From NCBI GenBank assembly GCA_035310985.1, contig DATGDH010000092.1:1-5737 (forward strand): 5,737 nucleotides of DNA. The letters run 5' to 3'. Under the pieces are notes generated by a model. The model saw only the letters and a list, made by a program, of their open reading frames with translations, had not been told where the DNA came from and ran no database searches. How positions within the stretch are numbered: position 1 is the first letter of the stretch; each line of letters opens with the position of its first letter. Of the stretch, positions 1 to 5,737 are shown one piece after another. The stretch comes from DAHVFK01 sp035310985. Its GTDB lineage: Bacteria; Pseudomonadota; Gammaproteobacteria; Burkholderiales; SG8-39. Made by a program: the position numbers and the translations under genes.

Positions 1-110
1 ATCGTGGGTCCGGCGTAGGTGAACGTCGGCATCTCGCGCTTCTCGGGCTCCGCGGGCGCGCGCGCCTCATTCGGCTCCGCACTTGCAGGCGGCGTTGTGT
101 CCGTAGACAC
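1..110 (-). CDS. N-terminal part of an unrecognised protein, runs off the left edge
   Basis: Reading leftwards from a GTG at 110-108 gives 36 complete codons with no stop: MSTDTTPPASAEPNEARAPA, then EPEKREMPTFTYAGPT. A good Shine-Dalgarno (GGGAGG, plus-strand 115-120) sits 4 bases before the GTG and decides this start. The first 26 or so residues are rich in Pro, Ala, Glu and Thr with no hydrophobic segment, so this looks like a flexible cytoplasmic N-terminal extension; the ordered part probably begins near MPTFTYAGPT. The gene is divergent from the phosphoketolase gene, 192 bases away. The family cannot be recognised from this fragment. A plus-strand open frame over 19-336 covers the same bases but has no ribosome binding site and a low-complexity product, so the leftward reading is preferred. 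Confidence 0.6.
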   Translation of the reverse strand, partial: MSTDTTPPASAEPNEARAPAEPEKREMPTFTYAGPT

Positions 111-114
111 CGTT

Positions 115-120
115 CCTCCC
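115..120 (-). promoter_or_regulatory. Shine-Dalgarno of the left-edge gene
   Basis: GGGAGG on the minus strand, 4 bases before the GTG at 110. It is the main support for a non-ATG start and for reading the left edge as a leftward gene. Confidence 0.6.
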
Positions 121-137
121 TTCCGGGGGCCCTTCGC

Positions 138-154
138 CGGAGGGCGATCCTCCG
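138..154. repeat. Inverted repeat in the divergent intergenic region
   Basis: CGGAGG (138-143), a 5-base spacer GCGAT, then CCTCCG (149-154) form a perfect 6-bp stem. CTT at 132-134 and AAG at 155-157 could extend it if a 3-base bulge is allowed. There is no T-run on either side, so it is not an intrinsic terminator. It lies 18 bases upstream of the Shine-Dalgarno of the leftward gene, probably inside its 5' leader, and could be an RNA hairpin or a protein-binding site. In GC-rich DNA a 6-bp stem can also arise by chance. Confidence 0.4.
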
Positions 155-189
155 AAGTGTGCCCGGGCCCGCCTGGGTGGTCGCCATCG

Positions 190-195
190 ATTATC
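190..195 (-). promoter_or_regulatory. Possible -10 element for the leftward gene
   Basis: On the minus strand this reads GATAAT, 5 of 6 matches to the sigma-70 -10 consensus, in one of the few AT-richer spots of the intergenic region. No good -35 is seen at 15-18 bases (the nearest are CGTTCG-like). If used, it would give a leader of about 70 bases containing the 138-154 inverted repeat. The rest of 111-302 shows no convincing promoter for the rightward phosphoketolase gene. Confidence 0.25.
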
Positions 196-302
196 GCGCC
201 GAGCAGCCCGCGAACGCGAGGCGGCGGTTGCGCGGGGGCCCGCGCGGGTAGAGCCTGTGGAGAGACCGGCTCCATCCAGAGACAGCGAAGGAGCGTCGAG
301 CC

Positions 303-2681
303 ATGCGTCCGACAGAAGACCCCGTCTTGTCGGTGACCGAGCTCGAGCAGATAGATGCGTACTGGCGCGCAGCGAACTACCTATCCGTCGGACAGATCTA
401 CCTCCTCGACAACCCGCTGCTGCGCGAGCCGCTCAAGCCCGAGCACGTGAAGCACCGGCTGCTCGGCCACTGGGGCGCGAGTCCGGCGCTCTCGTTCGTG
501 TGGGCGCACCTGAACCGCGTCATCAAGCGCGACGACCTCGACGTGATCTTCATTGCGGGTCCCGGCCACGGCGCGCCCGGCGTGCTCGGGCCAACGTACC
601 TCGAAGGCACCTACTCCGAGATCTATCCGGACAAGAGCGAGGACGCGGAAGGGATGCAGAAGTTCGTCAAGCAGTTCTCCTTCCCGGGGCACATCGGCTC
701 GCACGTCACGCCCGAGACGCCGGGCTCGATCCACGAGGGCGGCGAGCTCGGCTACAGCCTCGCGCACGCCTACGGCGCGGCGCTAGACAATCCGGATCTC
801 ATCGTCGCCTGCGTAGTCGGCGACGGCGAGGCGGAGACCGGGCCGCTCGCCACCGCGTGGCATTCGAACAAGTTCCTCAACCCGGCGCGCGACGGCGCAG
901 TGCTGCCGGTTTTGAACCTGAACGGCTACAAGATCGCCAACCCGACGATCCTCGCGCGCATCAGCCATGAAGAGCTGGAGGCGCTGTTCGTCGGCTACGG
1001 CTACCAGCCCTACTTCGTCGAAGGCTCCGAGCCCCAGGACATGCACCAGAAGATGGCGGCCGCGCTCGACGCCGCGCTCGGCGCGATCCGCGCGATCCAG
1101 GCCAAAGCGCGCGCGGGCGGCGAGCCGCTTCGGCCGCGCTGGCCGATGATCGTGCTGCGCGCGCCAAAGGGCTGGACCGGTCCGAAGGAGATCGGCGGCC
1201 ACAGGATCGAGGGCAGCTGGCGCGCGCATCAGGTGCCGTTCTCCGACGTGCGCGGCAATCCCGCGAACCTCAAGCTGCTGGAAGACTGGCTGCGCGGCTA
1301 CCGGCCCGATGAGCTGTTCGACTCAGGCGGCCGCCTGCGCCCCGAGCTGCGCGCGCTCGCACCCTCGGGTGTGCGGCGCATGAGCGCCAACCCGCACGCC
1401 AACGGCGGGCTGCTGCGCAAGGCGCTGAAGCTGCCAGACTTCCGCGCCTACGCGGTCAAGGTGCCGCAGGCGGGCAAGGTGCTGCACGAAAACACGCGAC
1501 CGCTTGGCGAGTATCTGCGCGACGTGATGAAGCTGAACATGAAGAGCTTCCGCGTATTCGGGCCCGACGAGACCGCCTCGAACCGCCTGCAGGCGATCTA
1601 CCAGGCGAGCAAGAAAACTTGGATGGCTGAGTTGCTGCCCGAGGACGCGGACGGCGGCGAGCTGGCGCGCGATGGCCGCGTGATGGAGATGCTCTCGGAG
1701 CACACGCTCGTCGGCTGGCTGGAAGGGTACCTCCTCACCGGGCGCCACGGCCTGTTCCACACCTACGAAGCCTTCGCGCACATCGTCGACTCGATGTTCA
1801 ACCAGCACGCCAAGTGGCTCGACATCGCCAAGAACCACGTGGCCTGGCGCGCCCCGGTGTCGGCGAAGAACATCCTGCTCTCCTCGACCGTGTGGCGCCA
1901 GGACCACAACGGCTTCTCGCACCAGGACCCGGGCTTCATCGACCTCGTCACCAACAAGAGCCCGACCGTGACGCGCATCTACCTGCCGCCCGACGCGAAT
2001 ACGTTGCTCGTCGTAGCCGACCATTGCCTGCGCGCGACCGACTGCATCAACGTGATCGTCGCCGACAAGCAGAAGCACCTGCAGTTCACCACCGTCGACG
2101 AGGCCATCGTTCACTGCGCCAAGGGACTCGGCATCTGGGCACGCGCGAGCACCGACGAGGGCGCCGAGCCCGACGTAGTGCTCGCCTCGTGCGGCGACGT
2201 CGCGACGCAGGAAGCGCTCGCGGCGGCGGCTATCCTGCGCGAGCACCTGCCCGATCTCAAGCTGCGCTTCGTGAACGTCGTGGATCTGTTCAAGCTGCAG
2301 CCTGCGAGCGAGCACCCGCACGGCTCGAGCGAGCGCGAATTCGACAGCCTGTTCACCGTCGACAAGCCCATCATCTTCAATTTCCACGGCTACCCGTGGC
2401 TGATCCACAAGCTCGCCTACCGCTTCCGCAACCACGACAACCTGCACGTGCGCGGCTACAAGGAGAAGGGCAACATCAACACGCCGCTCGAGCTCGCGAT
2501 CCTGAACCAGGTGGACCGATTCGACCTGGTGATCGACGTCATCGACCGCGTGCCGCGGCTGCAGGCGCGCGCCGCGCACCTGAAGGAGCGCATGAAGAAC
2601 GAGATCATCCTGAACCTCGCCTACGCGCGCGAGCAGGGTACCGACCGGCCCGAGATCTCCGACTGGACCTGGCCGTACTGA
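303..2681 (+). CDS. xfp: Phosphoketolase (xylulose-5-phosphate / fructose-6-phosphate)
   Basis: A thiamine-diphosphate (ThDP) enzyme of the cytoplasm that splits xylulose-5-phosphate with phosphate into acetyl phosphate and glyceraldehyde-3-phosphate; many family members also split fructose-6-phosphate to acetyl phosphate and erythrose-4-phosphate. The 792 residues match the usual full length (about 790-830). The N-terminal domain has GHWG (55-58), GPGHG (86-90), SHVTPETPGSIHEGGELGY (133-151), the ThDP/metal motif GDGEAETGP (173-181) and NLNGYKI (205-211), then AHQVP (308-312). The middle domain has PDETASNRL (421-429), Glu474 in LEGYLLTGRHG and RQDHNGFSHQDPG (532-544). Comparison with bifidobacterial enzymes suggests that His56, His89, His134, His309-Gln310, Glu474, Asn536 and His540 are the active-site set, all intact. 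The ATG follows AAGGAG (288-293) by 9 bases. No acetate kinase or phosphotransacetylase gene lies beside it. Substrate preference cannot be read from the sequence. Confidence 0.97.
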   Translation: MRPTEDPVLSVTELEQIDAYWRAANYLSVGQIYLLDNPLLREPLKPEHVKHRLLGHWGASPALSFVWAHLNRVIKRDDLDVIFIAGPGHGAPGVLGPTYLEGTYSEIYPDKSEDAEGMQKFVKQFSFPGHIGSHVTPETPGSIHEGGELGYSLAHAYGAALDNPDLIVACVVGDGEAETGPLATAWHSNKFLNPARDGAVLPVLNLNGYKIANPTILARISHEELEALFVGYGYQPYFVEGSEPQDMHQKMAAALDAALGAIRAIQAKARAGGEPLRPRWPMIVLRAPKGWTGPKEIGGHRIEGSWRAHQVPFSDVRGNPANLKLLEDWLRGYRPDELFDSGGRLRPELRALAPSGVRRMSANPHANGGLLRKALKLPDFRAYAVKVPQAGKVLHENTRPLGEYLRDVMKLNMKSFRVFGPDETASNRLQAIYQASKKTWMAELLPEDADGGELARDGRVMEMLSEHTLVGWLEGYLLTGRHGLFHTYEAFAHIVDSMFNQHAKWLDIAKNHVAWRAPVSAKNILLSSTVWRQDHNGFSHQDPGFIDLVTNKSPTVTRIYLPPDANTLLVVADHCLRATDCINVIVADKQKHLQFTTVDEAIVHCAKGLGIWARASTDEGAEPDVVLASCGDVATQEALAAAAILREHLPDLKLRFVNVVDLFKLQPASEHPHGSSEREFDSLFTVDKPIIFNFHGYPWLIHKLAYRFRNHDNLHVRGYKEKGNINTPLELAILNQVDRFDLVIDVIDRVPRLQARAAHLKERMKNEIILNLAYAREQGTDRPEISDWTWPY

Positions 2682-2775
2682 GGTGCACCGCCACGATGCC
2701 GCCGGATTGATCTAACGCAAGGGGTCTGCTTCGTTCTTGTCTAAATTGATATTTTCTCCGTCGGAGCATGACGAA

Positions 2776-3240
2776 ATGAAACTGAGGATCTTCTGGATGG
2801 GTGCTGTCGTGGTTGCGCTCGCTTCGCCGGCCGCCGCGCAGCAGTACGTGTACCCGGCGAAAGGCCAGTCGCCCGAGCAGCAGAAAAAGGACGAGTCGGC
2901 CTGCTATGGCTGGGCGGTGCAGCAGACCGGGTTCGATCCCGCCAAGGCGCCGCCGCCGCAGGCAGCCGCCCAGCCGCCGACGACAGCGACCGGCACCACG
3001 CCGGGCGCTGGCGTGCGCGGCGCGGCGCGCGGCGCGGTGGTGGGCGAGATCGTCGGCGGCGACGCGAGCACGGGCGCCGCCGCGGGCGCGGTTGCCGCGC
3101 GCGGGCAGAGCCGCAGGCAGAACCGGGCGGCCGCCGAGCAGAGCCAGCAGCAGGCGCAGGGCGCCTCGCAGCAGCAGCAAGCGGCATTTGCCAAGGCGCG
3201 CGCCGCCTGCCTCGAGGGCCGCGGCTACACCGTCAAGTAG
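2776..3240 (+). CDS. Small exported glycine-zipper protein, Gln-rich C-terminal part
   Basis: The 154-residue product starts with a typical signal peptide: MKLR, a hydrophobic stretch (5-17), then SPAAA before QQ, so cleavage is likely after Ala21. The mature part begins QQYVYPAKGQSPEQQKKDE and holds a cysteine (Cys43). A Pro/Ala/Thr-rich linker (56-76) follows, then a glycine-zipper-like stretch (79-110) with GVRGAARGAVVGEIVGG and GAAAGAV, a Gln/Ala-rich and probably helical segment (111-141), and a closing CLEGRGYTVK with Cys145. Two cysteines in an exported protein could form a disulfide (inference). Glycine-zipper segments occur in small envelope proteins that insert in or associate with membranes; the exact role is unknown. 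I chose the ATG at 2776, preceded by GGAG 9 bases upstream, over an in-frame TTG at 2737, which would put 13 polar residues before the signal peptide. It probably shares a transcript with the following methyltransferase gene. Confidence 0.85.
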   Translation: MKLRIFWMGAVVVALASPAAAQQYVYPAKGQSPEQQKKDESACYGWAVQQTGFDPAKAPPPQAAAQPPTTATGTTPGAGVRGAARGAVVGEIVGGDASTGAAAGAVAARGQSRRQNRAAAEQSQQQAQGASQQQQAAFAKARAACLEGRGYTVK

Positions 3241-3262
3241 ACCGGCGGGATTGGCGCTCAGC

Positions 3263-3877
3263 GTGCGCACGATCGCGGGGCGCACGCCGGGCGACCTCAT
3301 CCTGTTGGGGGTCACGGCAGCGGAACTCGCGCTGCTGGTACACCTCACCTCGAGCTTCACGGCTGCGGACTGGATCTACGTCCTGCAGCACGCGCTGGTG
3401 CTCGCCATCGCGCTCACGCGCCGCGCACCCACCGCGCTCGACCGCTCGTTCGGCACCGGCGCGGCGGTAATCGTCGCGTATGCCTACCCCTACGCGCAGG
3501 TCGCTTACCTGCGCTGGGTGCCGGGCGAGGCAGTGTCGTCCGAGGCGGGCTTCGTGCTGGTGTCGGCCGCCGCGTTGCTCAGCCTCGCGAGCCTCTTGAC
3601 GCTCGGCAGGCGCTTCGGCGTGCGCCCGGCCCTGCGCGGCGTGGCGACGACGGGGCCCTATGGGCTCGTGCGCCACCCGATGTACCTCTCCTACCTCATC
3701 GCCGACATCGGCTACAACATGCAGGAATGGAACCTGGGCACGGCGCTCATGGTGCTGGCGGGCTGGGCGTCGCTGCTTTATCGCGTTCGCGCCGAGGAGC
3801 GCGTGCTTGCACAGCACCCAGACTGGCCGGCCTATGTCGCTTCGGTGAAGTACCGCCTCCTGCCCGGGCTCTGGTAA
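3263..3877 (+). CDS. Integral membrane methyltransferase, isoprenylcysteine carboxyl methyltransferase-like
   Basis: A 204-residue membrane protein with hydrophobic segments near 11-32, 37-52, 64-83, 94-114 and 158-173. The C-terminal third carries the family signature: GPYGLVRHPMY (131-141), a membrane stretch, then RAEERVL (176-182) and a closing HPDWPAYVASVKYRLLPGLW. In the ICMT/phospholipid methyltransferase-like superfamily the RHPxY and EE motifs bind S-adenosylmethionine. Bacterial members act on varied small or lipid-like substrates, and the target here cannot be told. No ATG start is available: GTG at 3263 (GGCGGGA 12 bases upstream) is used, and TTG at 3251 is the alternative, though its purine run is almost adjacent. 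The frame also stays open into the preceding gene but without a plausible start. It follows the glycine-zipper gene by 22 bases, so co-transcription is likely; nothing indicates a shared function. Confidence 0.82.
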   Translation: MRTIAGRTPGDLILLGVTAAELALLVHLTSSFTAADWIYVLQHALVLAIALTRRAPTALDRSFGTGAAVIVAYAYPYAQVAYLRWVPGEAVSSEAGFVLVSAAALLSLASLLTLGRRFGVRPALRGVATTGPYGLVRHPMYLSYLIADIGYNMQEWNLGTALMVLAGWASLLYRVRAEERVLAQHPDWPAYVASVKYRLLPGLW

Positions 3878-3879
3878 CG

Positions 3880-3897
3880 GGCGTGCCGCCATTTTTT
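3880..3897 (+). terminator. Possible weak intrinsic terminator after the methyltransferase gene
   Basis: GGCG (3880-3883), loop TGC and CGCC (3887-3890) form a 4-bp GC hairpin, followed by A and six T (3892-3897). It begins 3 bases after the stop codon, between convergent genes, where a terminator is expected. The stem is very short, so it may be inefficient or fortuitous. Confidence 0.35.
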
Positions 3898-3898
3898 C

Positions 3899-4669
3899 TC
3901 AGGGCACCGCGGGCGCGAACCAGTTGTGCAGCGCCAGGCCGCCGTCGACGACGATGTCCGCCCCGGTGACGTAGCGGCCATAGCGCTCGCTCAGCACCGC
4001 AATGCCCATCGCGGCGATGTCGTCCGCGTCGGCCAGCCTGCCGAGCGGGATCTTGGCCGCCAGGTCACCGGAGGGCTTGAAGCCGCCTGCGGCGACCGCG
4101 CCCGGGGTGAGTGCGTTGACGCGGATGCCGTGCGCGCCGAGCGCCTTGGCGAGCTCCTTGACCAGCATCACCATGCCCGCCTTGGCGGTGGCGTAGTGCG
4201 GCAGGTTGCGCGGCGTTTCCGAGTGCAGCGAGGTGAGGTAGAGCATGCGGCCGCGGATCCCCCGCTCGATCATGTGGCGCGCCAGGCCGCGGCCGAGCGC
4301 AAAGCCCGAGCGCAGGTTCACCTCGTGCATCGCGTCCCAGGTGGCGTCGCTCACCGTCATCAGGGTGTCGGCTTCGTGGCGCGGCGGGCTCGCGCTGTGC
4401 ACCAGCATGTCGACGCGTCCGAGCCGCCCCACGGCGTCCTCGACCAGGCGCTCGGCGGTGCCGCGGCGGGACAGGTCGACCTGCACGAGGTCCGCCGCGG
4501 TGCCCTCCGCCTGCAGCGCGGCGAGCGCCTCCGCGCCGCGCGTCGGGTCGATTTCGGCGAGCAGCACGCGCGCCCCCTCGCGCGCAAGCGCCAGCGCCAG
4601 CGCGCGGCCGATGCCGTGCCCCGCGCCGGTGACGAGCGCGGTCTGATGTTCGAATAGTAGCTGGGTCAT
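3899..4669 (-). CDS. SDR-family NAD(P)-dependent oxidoreductase
   Basis: A classical short-chain dehydrogenase/reductase, 256 residues, near the usual 250. It has the dinucleotide-binding TGAGHGIG (14-21), acidic residues after the second strand (Glu39, Asp41) that favour NAD(H) over NADP(H), Asp65 in VDLS, and the catalytic set Asn118, Ser147, Tyr159 and Lys163 (YATAK). PG at 189-190 and VDGG (241-244) complete the fold. The usual NNAG motif is replaced by HSAS (91-94). The substrate cannot be inferred: the family covers sugars, alcohols, 3-oxoacyl thioesters and others. The ATG at 4669 gives the normal short N-terminus before the first strand (MTQLLFEHQTALVTG) but has no clear ribosome binding site. 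A TTG at 4702, adding 11 polar residues, follows GGGGAG by 9 bases and remains possible. The gene converges on the membrane methyltransferase gene, 21 bases apart, and is divergent from the lipoprotein gene. Confidence 0.93.
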   Translation of the reverse strand: MTQLLFEHQTALVTGAGHGIGRALALALAREGARVLLAEIDPTRGAEALAALQAEGTAADLVQVDLSRRGTAERLVEDAVGRLGRVDMLVHSASPPRHEADTLMTVSDATWDAMHEVNLRSGFALGRGLARHMIERGIRGRMLYLTSLHSETPRNLPHYATAKAGMVMLVKELAKALGAHGIRVNALTPGAVAAGGFKPSGDLAAKIPLGRLADADDIAAMGIAVLSERYGRYVTGADIVVDGGLALHNWFAPAVP

Positions 4670-4711
4670 GTCGCGGTTTTGCCGATTGTCCGAAAGGATC
4701 AATGTTAGCCG

Positions 4712-4717
4712 CTCCCC
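4712..4717 (-). promoter_or_regulatory. Shine-Dalgarno-like site for the alternative upstream start of the SDR gene
   Basis: GGGGAG on the minus strand, 9 bases before a TTG at 4702 in frame with the dehydrogenase. It is the only good ribosome-binding sequence near the 5' end of that gene and so bears on the choice of start. The remaining intergenic stretch to 4792 shows no convincing -35/-10 pair for either gene, only an AT-richer patch at 4757-4762. Confidence 0.3.
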
Positions 4718-4792
4718 TGCTTCCCATCGCCGAGCGACTACGCTACGCTTTGCGGAAAATTAGAACCGCCCGATGTTGGGGGGAGGTCGGCC

Positions 4793-5509
4793 ATGAGATC
4801 CGGGGGGGCATTGTGGCGCCTGCTGCTAGCCGGGGGCGCGCTCGCGCTCTCGGCCTGCGCGCCGATGGCGGTGCAGCGCCAGGCGCAGCAGCTCGAGCGC
4901 AAGGCGGGGGAAGAGCCTAAGGTCGTGGTGATGCCGCTCGACGTCGAGCTCTCGGAGCTCACCGCGGGGGGCGTCCAGGAGCCGCAGGCCGAGTGGACCG
5001 CGGCGGCGCTCAAGAACATGCATGCCGCGCTCGAGGAGCAGGCGCAGAACTTCAAGGTCAGGCTGCTCGACTACCAGGAGCAGCGCGGCACCCCCGAGGA
5101 CCAGGCTACGTGCCTCGAGCTGGTGAAGCTGCACCGCGCGGTGGGAAGCTCGGTGCTCCTGCACCACTATGTCCAACAATTCAATCTGCCCAGCAAGGGC
5201 GCGAAATTCGACTGGTCGCTCGGCCGCGAAGCGGCGGCGATCGCGCGCACTCAGGGCGCCGACTACGCGCTGTTCATCTACGTGCGCGACAGTTACGCGA
5301 GCTCGGGCCGCGTCGCGGTCATGGTTGTCGCCGCGATGCTGGGCGGCTACGCGACGGGCGGAACACAGGTTGGCTTCGCGTCGCTCGTCGACCTGAAGAC
5401 CGGCGACATCGTGTGGTTCAATCGCCTCGCGCGCGCCGAGGGCGATCTGCGTACGCCGAAGGCCGCCGCGGAAACCGTCAAGGTGCTGATCTCGGACGCG
5501 CTCAAGTGA
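4793..5509 (+). CDS. Lipoprotein of unknown function, paired with a putative M48 protease
   Basis: The 238-residue product begins MRSGGALWRLLLAGGALALS followed by AC: a signal peptide with lipobox LSAC and lipidated Cys22. Ala23 after the cysteine, not Asp, suggests transport to the outer membrane. The mature part opens with a charged helical stretch (27-40), then a strand VVVMPLDVELSELTAGG (44-60), a helical region (64-86), a central part with Cys107, ADYALFIYVRDSY (156-168), a hydrophobic Gly/Ala-rich run VAVMVVAAMLGGYATGG (174-190), and SLVDLKTGDIVWFNRL (197-212). The order resembles periplasmic lipoproteins of the CsgG/LpoB type, with the strand phrase 'LVDLKTGDIVW' near the end, but that similarity is only a visual impression. 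The ATG follows GGGAGG (4781-4786) by 6 bases, a strong site. The stop overlaps the next start by 4 bases, so the two genes are probably translationally coupled and work together. Confidence 0.88.
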   Translation: MRSGGALWRLLLAGGALALSACAPMAVQRQAQQLERKAGEEPKVVVMPLDVELSELTAGGVQEPQAEWTAAALKNMHAALEEQAQNFKVRLLDYQEQRGTPEDQATCLELVKLHRAVGSSVLLHHYVQQFNLPSKGAKFDWSLGREAAAIARTQGADYALFIYVRDSYASSGRVAVMVVAAMLGGYATGGTQVGFASLVDLKTGDIVWFNRLARAEGDLRTPKAAAETVKVLISDALK

Positions 5510-5737
5510 ATTATCTGCGGCGACGTTTCGCCTGCGCGTTGTGCGGGCTCGCCTGGCTCGCGCTGGCGCGCGGGGCCGCGGCGCAGTCTGCGGGCGCGCG
5601 CTTCCTCGCGCCCCACTACCGGCCGCCCTCGGGCAGCGACGAGCAGGGCTTGTGGGATCAGATGGATCGCGCAGAGAAGGAGCTCAAGACCTCGCCCTTT
5701 GTCGTGCGCGACCCCAAGCTCAACGCGTACGTGCGCG
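5506..5737 (+). CDS. N-terminal part of a probable exported M48-family metalloprotease
   Basis: Reading from the GTG at 5506, which overlaps the preceding stop as GTGA, gives 77 codons to the window edge without a stop. The start MNYLRRRFACALCGLAWLAL is a signal peptide with a strong basic region; cleavage is likely after RGAAA (Ala26 before Gln27). The mature part reads through HYRPPSGSDEQGLWDQMDR, then AEKELKTSPFVVRDPKLNAY. A tryptophan/Met-Asp-Arg helix followed by 'SPFVVRDPxLNxYV' is what I recall from the N-terminus of periplasmic M48 (Zn-dependent, HExxH) peptidases, where it precedes the catalytic domain. The zinc motif would lie beyond the window, so the assignment rests on this pattern and is not confirmed. 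There is little ribosome-binding sequence of its own, which fits coupling to the lipoprotein gene. Periplasmic M48 proteases generally act in envelope protein quality control. Confidence 0.72.
   Translation, partial: MNYLRRRFACALCGLAWLALARGAAAQSAGARFLAPHYRPPSGSDEQGLWDQMDRAEKELKTSPFVVRDPKLNAYVR

Noticed and set aside
19..336. A 105-codon plus-strand open frame across the left intergenic region into xfp
   Set aside because: It has a low-complexity product with no ribosome binding site, and it overlaps both the xfp start and the better supported leftward gene.
1323..2579. A 418-codon open frame on the minus strand inside the phosphoketolase gene
   Set aside because: It is the antisense shadow of a clearly conserved gene in GC-rich DNA; its product is low-complexity (Val/Arg/His/Ala-rich), has no recognisable motif and no convincing ribosome binding site.
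2682..2689. Palindrome GGTGCACC just after the xfp stop, considered as a terminator
   Set aside because: It has no loop room and no T-run follows. It is a short palindrome expected by chance in GC-rich sequence.
1814..2710. A 298-codon plus-strand open frame overlapping the 3' part of xfp
   Set aside because: It is a shifted frame of the same gene, Arg/Ala/Pro-rich with no domain. The xfp frame is intact to its natural end, so there is no frameshift or fusion.
2737..2756. AT-rich patch before the glycine-zipper gene, considered as a promoter
   Set aside because: It holds TAAATT and GATATT, but no -35 hexamer is seen at a normal distance. It may be part of a promoter or leader, but the hexamers cannot be assigned.
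3121..3184. CAG-rich stretch, considered as a microsatellite or phase-variable repeat
   Set aside because: The repeat is interrupted and the units are irregular. It encodes the Gln/Ala-rich segment of the exported protein and is best explained by composition.
3926..4657. A 243-codon plus-strand open frame opposite the SDR gene
   Set aside because: It is the antisense shadow of a gene with a complete catalytic set; its product is Arg/Ala/His-rich without motifs.

Overview
The window comes from a GC-rich bacterial chromosome. GC-rich third codon positions, a phosphoketolase of the proteobacterial kind, and a lipoprotein followed by a probable M48-type protease together suggest a proteobacterium, most likely a betaproteobacterium (Burkholderiales-like). 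That placement is inferred from protein style, not tested. No insertion sequence, CRISPR array, tRNA or rRNA was seen.

Layout: (1) the 5' end of an unrecognised gene runs leftwards off the window from a GTG at 110, with a clear Shine-Dalgarno; (2) a 192-base divergent intergenic region (111-302) holds an inverted repeat and a -10-like element for the leftward gene; (3) a complete, catalytically intact phosphoketolase gene (xfp, 303-2681) fills 41% of the window; (4) a small exported glycine-zipper protein (2776-3240) and, 22 bases on, an integral membrane methyltransferase of the isoprenylcysteine carboxyl methyltransferase type (3263-3877) probably form one transcript; (5) an SDR-family dehydrogenase lies convergently on the minus strand (3899-4669); (6) a rightward pair begins at 4793, made of a lipoprotein and, through a 4-base GTGA overlap, an exported protein whose N-terminus looks like a periplasmic M48-family metalloprotease and which runs off the right edge.

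Functionally this is a mixed housekeeping and envelope neighbourhood. The phosphoketolase gives acetyl phosphate from xylulose-5-phosphate or fructose-6-phosphate, but neither acetate kinase nor phosphotransacetylase is present here. The glycine-zipper protein, the lipoprotein and the protease all act outside the cytoplasm, and the methyltransferase sits in the membrane. I see no convincing new defence or mobile system. The points most worth a second look are the overlapping lipoprotein/protease pair, the two-cysteine glycine-zipper protein, the possible alternative pairing in the leader of the left-edge gene, and the uncertain start and altered NNAG motif of the dehydrogenase.
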